64,000 nucleotides of DNA, taken from positions 17,481 through 81,480 of the forward strand of contig RGDM01000012.1 of NCBI GenBank assembly GCA_009918675.1, given 5' to 3'. The notes below the pieces were generated by a model that did no database searches, had not been told where the DNA came from, and worked only from the letters and a program-made list of their open reading frames with translations. Below, one piece after another: positions 52,946-62,604 of this stretch; the stretch's first letter is position 1, and every line of letters begins with the position of its first letter. Origin of the DNA: a bacterium. Lineage in GTDB: Bacteria; Bdellovibrionota_B; Oligoflexia; Silvanigrellales; Silvanigrellaceae. The translations under genes were made by a program, and so were the position numbers.

Positions 52946-55900
52946 GCAGCGAAATTTTAACCACTGAAACCAACGAAAAACCGCTCAGCCCAGAACAACA
53001 AGACGCTGCCTATTTCCCGACGCGACTCAGCGAACCGGAGCGCAGCCGATGCAAAAACCTGGTGATTGAGGCGGGTGCTGGAGCCGGTAAAACCACATTG
53101 CTCACACGCCGGGTTGATTGGCTCTTGAACAAGGCACCGATGCCGCTACGCATGCAACCCCATGAACTGATCTTGGTCACTTTTTCACGCGCCGCAGATG
53201 AAGAGCTGCGTGGGCGGGTTGAAGCACAATTGGAAAAATCGATAGCCAACCCTGAGGCACTTGAACGTGCGCTTGGTCGACTGCATATGTCGACTATCGA
53301 TGCGTTGTTTATGCAACTGGTTGGAAATCTTTTTCCAACCTGGTGGGAAGACGTGCGTGGCCGCTTGCCGGCCGAAAAAGTTGCACAGTGGAAGCTTGAA
53401 AATCAACGATTTCCACCAGCAGTTAACCTTGTAACAGAAGACGAACTGCGCCCTGAATTAGCCGAAGATATCATCAATATCATTGAACGCCACAGCAGCA
53501 CCATAGAGCACGAAGCACATGTGCTTGATTTCGTGTTGGCCGGCGCGTTCGAGCCGCGTGGGTTTCAAGAGCTTGCACCTGCACTGGTGCGTTACCGCGG
53601 ACTCGATCGCATCAGTGCCGCTTTGCTGCATGAAAATATTCTTAAAGTGGGTGCCCCTCCGTTGCGGTTTGCACTCGAACGTATTCACCCAGCGTCGATT
53701 CCCGTATTGAGCGAACTTCAAACACTTGCGCGGGATCATTTTCACAAACGTCTGATGACCGGACGACTCACTCACAACGATCGGATGATGTTTCTTTATC
53801 ATCTCCTTTGCCTTGCGCCAGAAGAGAAAAATGGAACATTTTTTGAATCAAACATTGCCACCCATTTGCCACTGCAGTGTCGAGAATTGATTGTTGATGA
53901 ATACCAAGACACGAATGAAACCCAACATGACATCCTGATGTCGCTGGTGATGAGCGATAGTAAGAACAGCGAGAATGATGGTCGGATGGTTGTGGTTGGT
54001 GATCCCAAACAATCCATTTATGGTTTCCGCAGCGCTCATGTCGGAGTTTTTCAGCGTTTAAAAACCGACCCAAGTTGGAAATTAATTGAGCTCACGCGAA
54101 ATTTCCGCTCGCATCCCGATCTCCTGCCGTTCATCAATTATCTCTCTGACATGACCTTCAGCTACCGCAACAACAAAATTCCCGAAGACTTTCACCAAAC
54201 TGGTTTTGCCATCAACGCACAGCAAACATTTGTTGCCGCAAAAGCGCTCGACGCCGGACGCACCGACACGGTGACATTTTCCTTTCCGCGCCTCCTGATG
54301 CTCGGTGCCTCGACATCATCGGATCGTCTCGAAAACGGCCTGGAAGCTCACGAACTCCCTTCGCTGCACACCTTCAATGCATGGGCGCTTGCCTGCGAGC
54401 TGAAAGGGCTTGTTGAAAGTGGTCGGTTTTCCTGGAGCGACATGGTGGTGCTGTGCGAAACAAATGATTGGGCGAACAAAACCCAAGCCGTGCTGCACGG
54501 CTATGGAATTCCCTGCCTGGCAAAAGTGAGTCGCACTGCAAACGGAGAATCGTCGCAGCTCAAGCGCTGTGAAGATGTGGGGCTTATTCTTGGCAAGTGG
54601 CTGTGCGGACCGCTGGAATTGAATGAATTCGCCACTCTGCTGTGGAGCGGATGGCTCGACACTCCAGCGAACGAAGCGTCTGCACTTCTTGAAGCCGCTG
54701 CCGCGGGAGAATTTCCGCAAGACATGATCATCACTCCGGCCTCGGATCGCGAGACAAAAAAAGGTGAGACAAAGGCTCCCGCTCATTTCCAAGCCGTTAT
54801 CACCCACCTCAAAGAGTGTCGTGAGCTTGCAGCTGAGCATTTCTTTTCAGCGTGGCAATTGTTCCGCTGGGGCTTTCCAGGTGCTGGTCAACAGCAGCGC
54901 AACTTGATGAACGCAGCCATGGAAAATGTTGCCTTTGCTTTGCATCAAGCATTGGATGTTTGGTCTATTCGTCAGAGCTTGCATATCCGCTGGCCGGCTG
55001 AATTTCTCGACACCCAGCTTGCTCAGCTGCGCTTGAAAAATAAAGCGGAGAATCCGAATCAAGACGCGCTGACCATCTGCACTATTCACGGAGCCAAGGG
55101 TCTCGAGTGGCCGGTTGTGGTTTTTTGGCCAAGCACGCAACGAGAACGCGCCCCAGAGAACTTTGTGATGAAGTCGGGCGAAACTGCCACGCACATCAAG
55201 TGGCTCGCTGAAGACACCGAGTCGGCCTCGCTTTACCCATGGATCAACAACCCGCATCCGCCGCAAGACACGGTGGCCATTCACGTAGCCTCGCAGAGCG
55301 GTGAGCAAACGATTCGCTGGAGTGCAGACCTGCAAGACAGACTCGAACAAGATTTCGAGCGGCAACGCGTTTTTTACACTGCGTTCACGCGTGCGCGGGA
55401 AATGTTGATTTTAATGTCGCCCGCGGTTTCAGGGCGGGTTCGCAAAAATCTTCGCGACAAGCTTGCGGGTCTTAAAGAAGGCGACTCTTTCGACCCAGCG
55501 GCCTTGAAGATCTCTGGCCTTGAAACAACCGTCTTTGCCTGTTTTGCCGATCGGGTTTTTGATTTACGGAAAGAAGCAAAGCGAGGCGCGCGGCCAAAAA
55601 CACCGTGGTTTGGTCGGCAGCTTGAACCCGCACTTAAAACACCCGAGTGGAGTGGGCAAGTCGCAATGAAAGACTACGGCCCCGCATGGTTCGCCTCCTT
55701 CGAGCCTCCGCTTGTGTCAGCAGATTCTCCAGGTTCATCTGCGCACTCAGCGAGCTCACATGCTGAACACGTCGATCCGCAATGGATGAGAGACTGGCTA
55801 GAAAAACAGGTCGACAAGGTCAAAACCACGCCTTGGCGTCTTTCAAATTCAGATGCTATTTCGGTGGCAGAGCCAATTGCAGCGGCAGTGGAAGAGCCAG

Positions 55901-56577
55901 TCATGGACAAAGATCCGCAAAAATTATCCTCTCGCAAAACACCCGAAGCGACCTCTGAATTCACTGCAAGCGAGGAAGGACTCCGCTTTCATGCGTTGAT
56001 GGAACATGCCGACAGCAAAAAACACACAGGCCGCAGCTTTATCCAACGCTTGCTGAACAACGCTGTTGTTCGCGAACACGAATTGGAAATCTGGAGCACC
56101 GTCGATGCCACGCAAAAATCGAGCGATACAGTGCGTGGCTTGATGAAGACACAACGCCGGATTGTTGATTTATTTTGCGTTGTGCCTGCCAATAAATGGC
56201 CCAAGGAACTTTGGCAAAGCCACTGTATCAATAGTCAAGGTGAACAGGTTGGAATATTGCAGCAGCTCACATCACAGGGTCTACGCGAAAACCCAAACCT
56301 TCATTTGGTGGTCGATTTTAAAACGGGTCAACCCAAAGAAGAGCATCTCGAACAAATGGGCCAATACCTGCGCTGGGTGGGACACGTGCTTGCTCATCAA
56401 AGCGAATTGATCGTCAACACTCCATCAGAGGAGACGCTCTTTGCCGGCTCCGCCAAAGTGCTGGTAGGCATCTTGTGCTATACGTCAGATCACCTGACAC
56501 AAACCGGTTCCATTTCTGCCGACAGTCTCATTTCTGTCGACAAAAACACGTCACTTCTTTTTGTCAGCCCTGAATAA
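52942..56577 (+). CDS. addA: AddA-like helicase-nuclease
   Basis: A 1211-residue UvrD-type helicase with Walker A Gly-Ala-Gly-Ala-Gly-Lys-Thr (45-51), Walker B Val-Asp-Glu-Tyr-Gln-Asp-Thr, Gly-Asp-Pro-Lys-Gln-Ser-Ile-Tyr and late motifs His-Gly-Ala-Lys-Gly-Leu-Glu-Trp and Tyr-Thr-Ala-Phe-Thr-Arg-Ala. The C-terminal part has Val-Asp-Phe-Lys-Thr-Gly and Gln-Met-Gly-Gln-Tyr, the nuclease core. It partners AddB in break processing. GAGGAGG precedes the ATG, which overlaps the addB stop (ATGA). Confidence 0.92.
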   Translation: MSSEILTTETNEKPLSPEQQDAAYFPTRLSEPERSRCKNLVIEAGAGAGKTTLLTRRVDWLLNKAPMPLRMQPHELILVTFSRAADEELRGRVEAQLEKSIANPEALERALGRLHMSTIDALFMQLVGNLFPTWWEDVRGRLPAEKVAQWKLENQRFPPAVNLVTEDELRPELAEDIINIIERHSSTIEHEAHVLDFVLAGAFEPRGFQELAPALVRYRGLDRISAALLHENILKVGAPPLRFALERIHPASIPVLSELQTLARDHFHKRLMTGRLTHNDRMMFLYHLLCLAPEEKNGTFFESNIATHLPLQCRELIVDEYQDTNETQHDILMSLVMSDSKNSENDGRMVVVGDPKQSIYGFRSAHVGVFQRLKTDPSWKLIELTRNFRSHPDLLPFINYLSDMTFSYRNNKIPEDFHQTGFAINAQQTFVAAKALDAGRTDTVTFSFPRLLMLGASTSSDRLENGLEAHELPSLHTFNAWALACELKGLVESGRFSWSDMVVLCETNDWANKTQAVLHGYGIPCLAKVSRTANGESSQLKRCEDVGLILGKWLCGPLELNEFATLLWSGWLDTPANEASALLEAAAAGEFPQDMIITPASDRETKKGETKAPAHFQAVITHLKECRELAAEHFFSAWQLFRWGFPGAGQQQRNLMNAAMENVAFALHQALDVWSIRQSLHIRWPAEFLDTQLAQLRLKNKAENPNQDALTICTIHGAKGLEWPVVVFWPSTQRERAPENFVMKSGETATHIKWLAEDTESASLYPWINNPHPPQDTVAIHVASQSGEQTIRWSADLQDRLEQDFERQRVFYTAFTRAREMLILMSPAVSGRVRKNLRDKLAGLKEGDSFDPAALKISGLETTVFACFADRVFDLRKEAKRGARPKTPWFGRQLEPALKTPEWSGQVAMKDYGPAWFASFEPPLVSADSPGSSAHSASSHAEHVDPQWMRDWLEKQVDKVKTTPWRLSNSDAISVAEPIAAAVEEPVMDKDPQKLSSRKTPEATSEFTASEEGLRFHALMEHADSKKHTGRSFIQRLLNNAVVREHELEIWSTVDATQKSSDTVRGLMKTQRRIVDLFCVVPANKWPKELWQSHCINSQGEQVGILQQLTSQGLRENPNLHLVVDFKTGQPKEEHLEQMGQYLRWVGHVLAHQSELIVNTPSEETLFAGSAKVLVGILCYTSDHLTQTGSISADSLISVDKNTSLLFVSPE

Positions 56578-56648
56578 TTCCATCTTTTTCCGATTCAACT
56601 GCAGACCAATAATTGAGGGTAGTCAGTGACCCTCAGAGAAGGACTGCG

Positions 56649-58385
56649 ATGTTCAAACGAATTGCAATGGTTGTTCTATGCACCCGTCTGTTTGGAGTTG
56701 GCCAAGCATTCGCTGAACCAAGCAAAAGCAATTACAACAAAGACGCATCACAATTCTGCTTTCCAAAATTGAGCGCCCAAGACCAAATCAAGTATTACTC
56801 TCGTGTTGTTAATGTTGGTGCGAGTTATACGCATGGTTGCATCGGTTGCGACCAAACCGATAAGCTCAGGTCCTACACAGATCTCACCGCCGATAACTTG
56901 TGGTTTAGACGCAATTATCTCGTCCAGTTCTTAGCCAACGTGCAATGGAAACAACCGGGATATGGTGTCGCAGAACGCATCGCAATTTTGGAAAATGACG
57001 CCAAAAACCGCCCTTCCGCACTGATTCCAACGTGGTCGCTGCAGCGCGACGGATACACCGGTGAATGGATTTATGATCCGATACGCGACACGGCGCATCT
57101 CACGGCGCCCAATTTTTCAAAGTGGTTGATGGAAAATACCGGATACGGAGAAGCGGCCGCTCTTGTCGGTGGCGCTGAAAATGTAAAAACACTATCAACT
57201 CCGCGCAATTCACAGCGCAAGGGCCACATTTACCAAACCTTCCGCACAAGCGGTGGACAAGACCCGCAAGCACCTCGCGTGCTCGACCTTGCCCTCGATG
57301 GCGGGCGCATGCACGACTTTTTCGAAGCATACGTCAGCCCGGAGATCATGGTCCCTTTGCAGAAGTCGAAATGGACCGACCCGGAACTTCGCAAGCGCGC
57401 TGTTGAACAAGCCATTCGTTATGTGAAGTCAACCAACCCCAGCATGATCATGGCCATTGATGCTCTGTTTTGGGACTCTGTTTCGCACGCGCTCGCCTAC
57501 ATGCGCGAAAGCAGACCCAAGAGCTTAATCGTGCGAACACTGCTGAATTTGATGGCTCTGACAGACAAAAATGGAACAACATTTAACGAAGTTCGTCGCT
57601 TCAACGTCTCGGAAGATTTTTATAAGGTTCTTCGCGGAATTTCCAGCGACACTGCGGATGGTCCGGCCGTGCCTATCCTGATGGCACGGCTTATCAACGA
57701 TCCACTGGAAGTATTTGCACAGAAAAAATACGAGCCGGTGTTGGGTGCGGTTTTTGGACAGTACATTGAAACCATGACCGGACAAAATTTCGCCGAGCAA
57801 CTCGCAGTTTGGCTGCGCAAGGTTTCATATTCAGAGAACCCAAATGCTGTTCTCAGCGCTGCCGAGCGCGGCTGGACAGCAGGCACCCTCAAGACCGCCG
57901 CTGCAGATGAACGGGTTGAACGGACCGGCCAATTTTACGATGAAGAAACCGACACCGTTTTTACCGCAGCCGAGGTTGAGGACATTCGCGATGCCTATGA
58001 AGAATATGAGCGCATTTTGAATTCTGCACTTTCCGAATATGGTTTACTGAGTAAATCTCTTTCAGGGCAAGCGAATCAAAGTCAAAACACAGCTCGGGTC
58101 AAGAAACAGTCTGGGTTAGTCGCAGCACTAGCAAACTGGGCTCTTCTCAAGGCAATCAAAGATTTGCCTCTATTCATGGAATCGCTGGAAAAAGCCATGC
58201 AATATGAAAACCGCAACGCGCGCGCATTCTCATCTCTGGCAAGCAACAACACACATCTCATCAACGTCGATAAATTCTTTGAAAACTTCCCATACTTTCT
58301 CAAGCCAGAAACAATGCATCCGTCTGTTTTTGGAGCCAAACAAATGGCTGGCATGATCAACAAAGCCGTTGCCCTCTCCCTTTGA
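56649..58385 (+). CDS. Secreted SGNH/GDSL-like hydrolase-type protein (578 aa)
   Basis: A signal peptide (ends Gly-Gln-Ala-Phe-Ala) is followed by Val-Asn-Val-Gly-Ala-Ser-Tyr-Thr-His-Gly, which fits the catalytic Ser block of SGNH hydrolases, and the C-terminus has Glu-Thr-Met-His-Pro-Ser-Val-Phe-Gly-Ala, fitting the block V Asp-x-x-His-Pro with Glu for Asp. Between lie about 500 helical residues, longer than usual. SGNH enzymes cleave esters, for example on polysaccharides or lipids. GAAGGA precedes the ATG at 56649. The frame ends at CTT TGA, and the next frame starts there without signal peptide or ribosome binding site. Confidence 0.72.
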   Translation: MFKRIAMVVLCTRLFGVGQAFAEPSKSNYNKDASQFCFPKLSAQDQIKYYSRVVNVGASYTHGCIGCDQTDKLRSYTDLTADNLWFRRNYLVQFLANVQWKQPGYGVAERIAILENDAKNRPSALIPTWSLQRDGYTGEWIYDPIRDTAHLTAPNFSKWLMENTGYGEAAALVGGAENVKTLSTPRNSQRKGHIYQTFRTSGGQDPQAPRVLDLALDGGRMHDFFEAYVSPEIMVPLQKSKWTDPELRKRAVEQAIRYVKSTNPSMIMAIDALFWDSVSHALAYMRESRPKSLIVRTLLNLMALTDKNGTTFNEVRRFNVSEDFYKVLRGISSDTADGPAVPILMARLINDPLEVFAQKKYEPVLGAVFGQYIETMTGQNFAEQLAVWLRKVSYSENPNAVLSAAERGWTAGTLKTAAADERVERTGQFYDEETDTVFTAAEVEDIRDAYEEYERILNSALSEYGLLSKSLSGQANQSQNTARVKKQSGLVAALANWALLKAIKDLPLFMESLEKAMQYENRNARAFSSLASNNTHLINVDKFFENFPYFLKPETMHPSVFGAKQMAGMINKAVALSL

Positions 58386-59424
58386 GGCGCACGCGCGCGT
58401 AAAAAAACGCAGTCCGACACGCACGGTTGGCACCACAACCGCATTGGAAGAAGCTATTGGGGTGGTTGATGTCTATCCCTTTCAAGACAAAGAAAAGTCG
58501 CTGAGCTGCACTGCCGTCCATGTTGGCGATGGCTTAATTGTGACCTCGGGGCATTGCTTCCTTGGTGCTTGGCAATGCAATGGAGCAAGCGTGCGTTGGT
58601 CAGGAACGATTGAAGCATCTCGCTGCACAAAAGTCATTTTTAGCAACGCCAGCGAAGCCAATGCAACAGGACGTGAGCTTTCAAACGATCTCACTGTATT
58701 TAAAGTAGACAAGGTTCCAAACGCGAGATTCAATTTCGCAACCCGGGCGGTTGAATCTGAAACGCTGACCCCAAACGAAGCACTTGTCTACTCGGCACAA
58801 TCTGCTGGCGGAAAAACTCTTGTTTCGTTAGCCAACCCTTGTACCCTCTTTACAGGGCGTGTGACCAATATTTTTGCACAACCTAAGCCCGCCGACACTG
58901 CCATACACAATTGTGAACTCAAGGGCATTCCCGATGGTTCTCCAATTGTTGATGCAAACAGCAAAGCATTGATGGCAATTCACCAAAGCTCAAGCGCGCT
59001 TCCTGAACTTGAATCTTTGGCGAGCAGAGCGGCAAACGTAAACATGATCCACTATGCAAAATATCTCAGCGACGTCGACATGCTCCGCATTATCAACAGC
59101 GGCGCTATTCCACCCAACAATATTCGCTTGGGCGGATTCGCAGGCGAAGTGTTCAACATGGGGCTCAACGAACCGTTGAACTTGGCACTTGCTTCAATTC
59201 CTGCGCGCAATGGCAGCGCTACGGTCTCGTTCATGGTTCACAATGGCCTCGACTCATCCGTCTTGGTGGAAGACAAAGACGGTAAAAAGACGATCTTCGC
59301 GGGCCCACGCCGCGCTGGTTACGAGCAAAGATTCCAATTCAAAGCTCCAGCAAAAGTCACAGTCACAAGCGCAGGCAACGGCCTCGCACCATCGGCATGG
59401 ATTGAAGACATTCAAAGCCCTTAA
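58369..59424 (+). CDS. Trypsin-like (S1 fold) protein, catalytic Ser apparently replaced
   Basis: Beginning about 40 residues into the frame, a chymotrypsin fold is visible: Val-Thr-Ser-Gly-His-Cys (His), Ser-Asn-Asp-Leu-Thr-Val-Phe (Asp), and Pro-Asp-Gly-Ser-Pro-Ile where active enzymes have Gly-Asp-Ser-Gly-x-Pro. Aligned on the Pro, the catalytic Ser position is Asp. Six Cys indicate disulfides and thus export, yet there is no signal peptide. The C-terminal 100 residues form a beta domain. The only start codon, TTG at 58369, lies inside the preceding gene and lacks a ribosome binding site. Together this suggests the part is joined to the preceding SGNH-like protein by frameshifting, or that the sequence has an indel. 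Confidence 0.65.
   Translation: MPSPFEAHARVKKRSPTRTVGTTTALEEAIGVVDVYPFQDKEKSLSCTAVHVGDGLIVTSGHCFLGAWQCNGASVRWSGTIEASRCTKVIFSNASEANATGRELSNDLTVFKVDKVPNARFNFATRAVESETLTPNEALVYSAQSAGGKTLVSLANPCTLFTGRVTNIFAQPKPADTAIHNCELKGIPDGSPIVDANSKALMAIHQSSSALPELESLASRAANVNMIHYAKYLSDVDMLRIINSGAIPPNNIRLGGFAGEVFNMGLNEPLNLALASIPARNGSATVSFMVHNGLDSSVLVEDKDGKKTIFAGPRRAGYEQRFQFKAPAKVTVTSAGNGLAPSAWIEDIQSP
58380..58386 (+). other. CTT TGA junction between overlapping frames
   Basis: The stop of the SGNH-like frame reads CTT TGA G. CTT TGA is the slippery codon and stop used for +1 frameshifting in prfB, and a +1 shift here continues directly into the trypsin-like frame at GAG. No internal Shine-Dalgarno-like sequence of the prfB kind is seen just upstream. 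Confidence 0.45.
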
Positions 59425-59442
59425 AAGGACAGTTTAGGGCTT
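59415..59442 (+). terminator. Hairpin at the end of the trypsin-like gene
   Basis: AAGCCCT (59415-59421) and AGGGCTT (59436-59442) form a 7-base-pair stem with a 14-base loop over the stop codon. No T run follows, so it is a weak terminator candidate. The remaining gap to 59583 shows nothing else. Confidence 0.35.
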
Positions 59443-59583
59443 CGCTACGACTCGCTAACCAGCCGATTTAATAATCAAAACATCCGCGCAAACTTTCCCC
59501 TTGCCGACGCTTGCAGTTTCTTCAACAACCCACCGGAGTGGCTGGTCTTTTCAGGCCTTTGACCCGCAGCGCGAGGCAACCCA

Positions 59584-62241
59584 ATGAACTTAAGCAACCC
59601 GCAAACTGTCTCGGAACAAGCCCTGGTTCCCGAAATTCTTGCACCGGTGGGAGGTCGAGAACAATTTTTCGCAGCGCTCAACTCAGGCGCTGACGCTGTG
59701 TTTCTTGGCTTAAAGAATTTCAATGCGCGTGCACGGGCAGAAAACTTTTCTTTAGATGACCTTCGCGAACTCGTTCCACTGGCCCATGCACATGGCATGC
59801 GGGTTCTTGTCACGATGAACATCCTCATTAAAAATTCAGAGTTGAAGCCTCTCCTCGAAACCCTTTCCGCGCTCGAAGAGATAGCCGTTGATGCAATCAT
59901 TGTTCAGGATCTGGGCCTTGCTCGCTTGTGCAAAACCTATTTTCCTCATTTGCGCATGCACGCCTCCACGCAGATGGCTGTGCATAATCTCGACGGCGTT
60001 CGCGAGGCCATGGCTGCAGGTTTCAAGCGTGTGGTGCTGGCACGCGAACTCACCGCCTTGGAAATCAAAAAGATCCGCTCCGCTTTTTCACGTGAAGAAG
60101 TTGAAATCGAAGCCTTCTGCCATGGCAGTCTTTGCTATTCCTACAGTGGCTTGTGTTTTTTTAGTGGCGCCGAAGATGCACGCAGTGGCAACCGCGGCGA
60201 GTGTGCTTACACCTGCAGAAAACCCTATAAAATTGTCAACGAACCCGGACACGGCTTCCTGTTCAGCATGAAAGACCTCAACACCGTTGAATCACTGCAT
60301 CTGCTTGTTGAGGCCGGGGTCGATACTCTGAAAATTGAAGGTCGCAAAAAAGACGCACAATATGTTTCGATGGTTGTGCAAACATACCGGCAAAAACTCG
60401 ATGAATTATTTGGCCGGCCCACACTGCGTCGAGACGCTCCAGCCCTTGCGCATGTGTTGGCGCAAGAAAAATCTCACACGCCCGAAAAGCTCAAAGAGCA
60501 GCTGAGTCTCACCTTCCAACGTGATTCCACGTCGTTTTTCTTAAAAGGGCGTTACCACGAAAACGTGATCGACCTGAACAACCCCACTCACAAAGGTCAG
60601 CCCGTTGGTGACGTATTGAACGTGCGTGGACGCTGCATCGAAATTCGCAGCGAATGCGATCTTGAACGCTTTGATGGGCTGCGTATTGATCCAGCTGAAT
60701 CGCTCTACCACTCCAAACCACAACATGGTTCCACGCTCAGCAAGGGAACAGAGGGAGTGAAGGACAAATACCAAAACCGTGTTTGCCAGTTCTCGTTGCG
60801 CAGCATGCGTTGCGAAGGGAAACTCGTTCCAACGGCTCAGCGCGGGATGGTTCTTGAGATTGATATTCCCGATGATCTGCCCATGCCCAATGTCGGCGAT
60901 CGCGTGGTTCGCACACGTTCCGATGCGCTGCGCCGCGACATTGAAAAGGTTTCAAAGCCGTCAAGCGAAACTCGCTTACGCCCTCTCAAGGCGTGCGAGC
61001 TTGTTTTAAGCACGCGGGTTGAGGGCGACACCCTGGTGATGAACCTTGTTGCGCAAAAATTCGCAAAAACAATTGTGCAAGTCTTGCATCGCACACCAGC
61101 ACTGCGGCCAAAGTCGGGGACGTCAACCTTCACATCCGACATCCGCGACGGCCTCACGGTGCTCGGCAATATTGGATTTACTGCGACGCAGATTCAATTC
61201 GAAGGCGATATGAATTGGTTTGTGCCGCGTGGACAAATCAAAGAACTCAAACGCAGTCTCGAAGCAGAATTAGCAAATGCATATGAAAGCTTCTTAAAGG
61301 AACGTCTTGCGGCTGCACTCGAAGCTGTGAACCATGCCCTTGTGCCCATTCAACAAAACTCGCAGCAAGAATCTTCTCTCGCGGTGAAAATCGATCGCAT
61401 CGAATATCTTGAATGGCTGCGCGAATCGCTTGAACACAACGGCAGTTCGAAAAACCTGAAAATCAACGAATTGGTTTTTGAACCCAAGCGCGCCTTCTTG
61501 CCTTCGCTTTCGTTTGAAGCGGTTGTTGCGCAGCTCAAGAGTTTTCAGCAAAGCACCGGCATTGCCGTTCGGTTGGCGTTTCCAACAGTCTTGCGCGCTT
61601 GGGATGAGCCACTGATGAAGCGCTGGCTACAAGAATTTCTTGCGCAAGGAATCACCGACATTGAATTGGGAAATGTGGGCGTTTTGGCGATGCTCGAGCG
61701 CTGGGGAGTGCGCGAGCAAGTCACTTCGCTTGCATCTGATTTTACTCTTTACAGTTTAAACAGCGCATCGGCCGCCCATTGGCAAACACGCGGTTTGAGC
61801 AAAGTCGCTTTGTCGGTTGAAGACGACCTCAAAAACATCTCCGACACAAGTTTGCGCTGGCCTGCAGGGTTAACTCCGCAGGTGATCTTATTTAAAGACA
61901 CCCCCCTGTTTATTGCCGAAAGCTGCAGCCTCACTGCGTTGCACAATGGTTGCCCCACCAGTGCCGTTTGTGGATACCGGACGTTGGAAATTGAAAACGA
62001 TGCTGGGGACCGTTTTTTTGTCGCACACGAGTCGTGCAAATCGATTGTTTACGACAAGAAAGCGTATTCGATTGTTCACCGCCGCAGTGCCCTCGAGGGA
62101 CTTGGTTTTCGCAACTTCAGGATCGACTTCCTGACCCGTCCATATAGCAAAGAAGATTTTCTCCACGTTCTCAGCAGCGTCTTCACACAGAGCACAATTG
62201 CCGGCACGCACACGGCGAATTTTGAAAGGACGCTGCTCTAA
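59584..62241 (+). CDS. U32-family peptidase / RNA hydroxylation-type protein, long form
   Basis: An 885-residue protein with the U32 signature Glu-Ala-Phe-Cys-His-Gly-Ser-Leu-Cys-Tyr-Ser-Tyr-Ser-Gly-Leu-Cys around residues 180-195. Later Cys (Gly-Glu-Cys-Ala-Tyr-Thr-Cys) complete a probable iron-sulfur site. The length and the middle region (DUF3656-like) resemble E. coli RlhA, which is needed for hydroxylation of 23S rRNA C2501 with prephenate as a reported requirement. Interestingly, chorismate mutase, which makes prephenate, is encoded next, with a one-base overlap (TAATG). GAGG lies seven bases before the ATG. Confidence 0.88.
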   Translation: MNLSNPQTVSEQALVPEILAPVGGREQFFAALNSGADAVFLGLKNFNARARAENFSLDDLRELVPLAHAHGMRVLVTMNILIKNSELKPLLETLSALEEIAVDAIIVQDLGLARLCKTYFPHLRMHASTQMAVHNLDGVREAMAAGFKRVVLARELTALEIKKIRSAFSREEVEIEAFCHGSLCYSYSGLCFFSGAEDARSGNRGECAYTCRKPYKIVNEPGHGFLFSMKDLNTVESLHLLVEAGVDTLKIEGRKKDAQYVSMVVQTYRQKLDELFGRPTLRRDAPALAHVLAQEKSHTPEKLKEQLSLTFQRDSTSFFLKGRYHENVIDLNNPTHKGQPVGDVLNVRGRCIEIRSECDLERFDGLRIDPAESLYHSKPQHGSTLSKGTEGVKDKYQNRVCQFSLRSMRCEGKLVPTAQRGMVLEIDIPDDLPMPNVGDRVVRTRSDALRRDIEKVSKPSSETRLRPLKACELVLSTRVEGDTLVMNLVAQKFAKTIVQVLHRTPALRPKSGTSTFTSDIRDGLTVLGNIGFTATQIQFEGDMNWFVPRGQIKELKRSLEAELANAYESFLKERLAAALEAVNHALVPIQQNSQQESSLAVKIDRIEYLEWLRESLEHNGSSKNLKINELVFEPKRAFLPSLSFEAVVAQLKSFQQSTGIAVRLAFPTVLRAWDEPLMKRWLQEFLAQGITDIELGNVGVLAMLERWGVREQVTSLASDFTLYSLNSASAAHWQTRGLSKVALSVEDDLKNISDTSLRWPAGLTPQVILFKDTPLFIAESCSLTALHNGCPTSAVCGYRTLEIENDAGDRFFVAHESCKSIVYDKKAYSIVHRRSALEGLGFRNFRIDFLTRPYSKEDFLHVLSSVFTQSTIAGTHTANFERTLL

Positions 62242-62513
62242 TGAGCCACGACCCGCTGCTTGCCTTGCGCTGCGAAATAGACGCCGTTGATGAACAAATT
62301 CTTGCGCTCATCAAAAACCGCATGACGATTGCCAAGCAAATGGGTGCTCTTAAGCGCGCCACTCAGCGCCCGCTACGCGACACCGTGCGCGAACAACAGA
62401 TCTTGGAAAAGTTGAACACACTCAATAATAACAGCGAACCAAAGCTCGCTGAGCATCTGCTTGAAGACATCTTCAAGCGTTTGATGACCGCCTGCCTCGA
62501 GATTCAAAATTGA
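62241..62513 (+). CDS. Chorismate mutase (AroQ type)
   Basis: A 90-residue all-helical AroQ mutase: Leu-Arg-Cys-Glu-Ile-Asp-Ala-Val-Asp at the N-terminus (Arg, and the Asp-x-x-Asp pair), Lys-x-Arg-Met in the middle and Lys on the following helix, all typical active-site positions. It converts chorismate to prephenate for Phe and Tyr synthesis. The ATG overlaps the U32 stop codon by one base, so both are made from one message. Confidence 0.9.
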   Translation: MSHDPLLALRCEIDAVDEQILALIKNRMTIAKQMGALKRATQRPLRDTVREQQILEKLNTLNNNSEPKLAEHLLEDIFKRLMTACLEIQN

Positions 62514-62604
62514 AAATGAACGCGGCTTATTCCAAGTGAGACAATACAAACAAAACAAGAATTGGATTTATTGAAGTGTCACGAGAAAAGGCAGGGAGCG
62601 AGAC

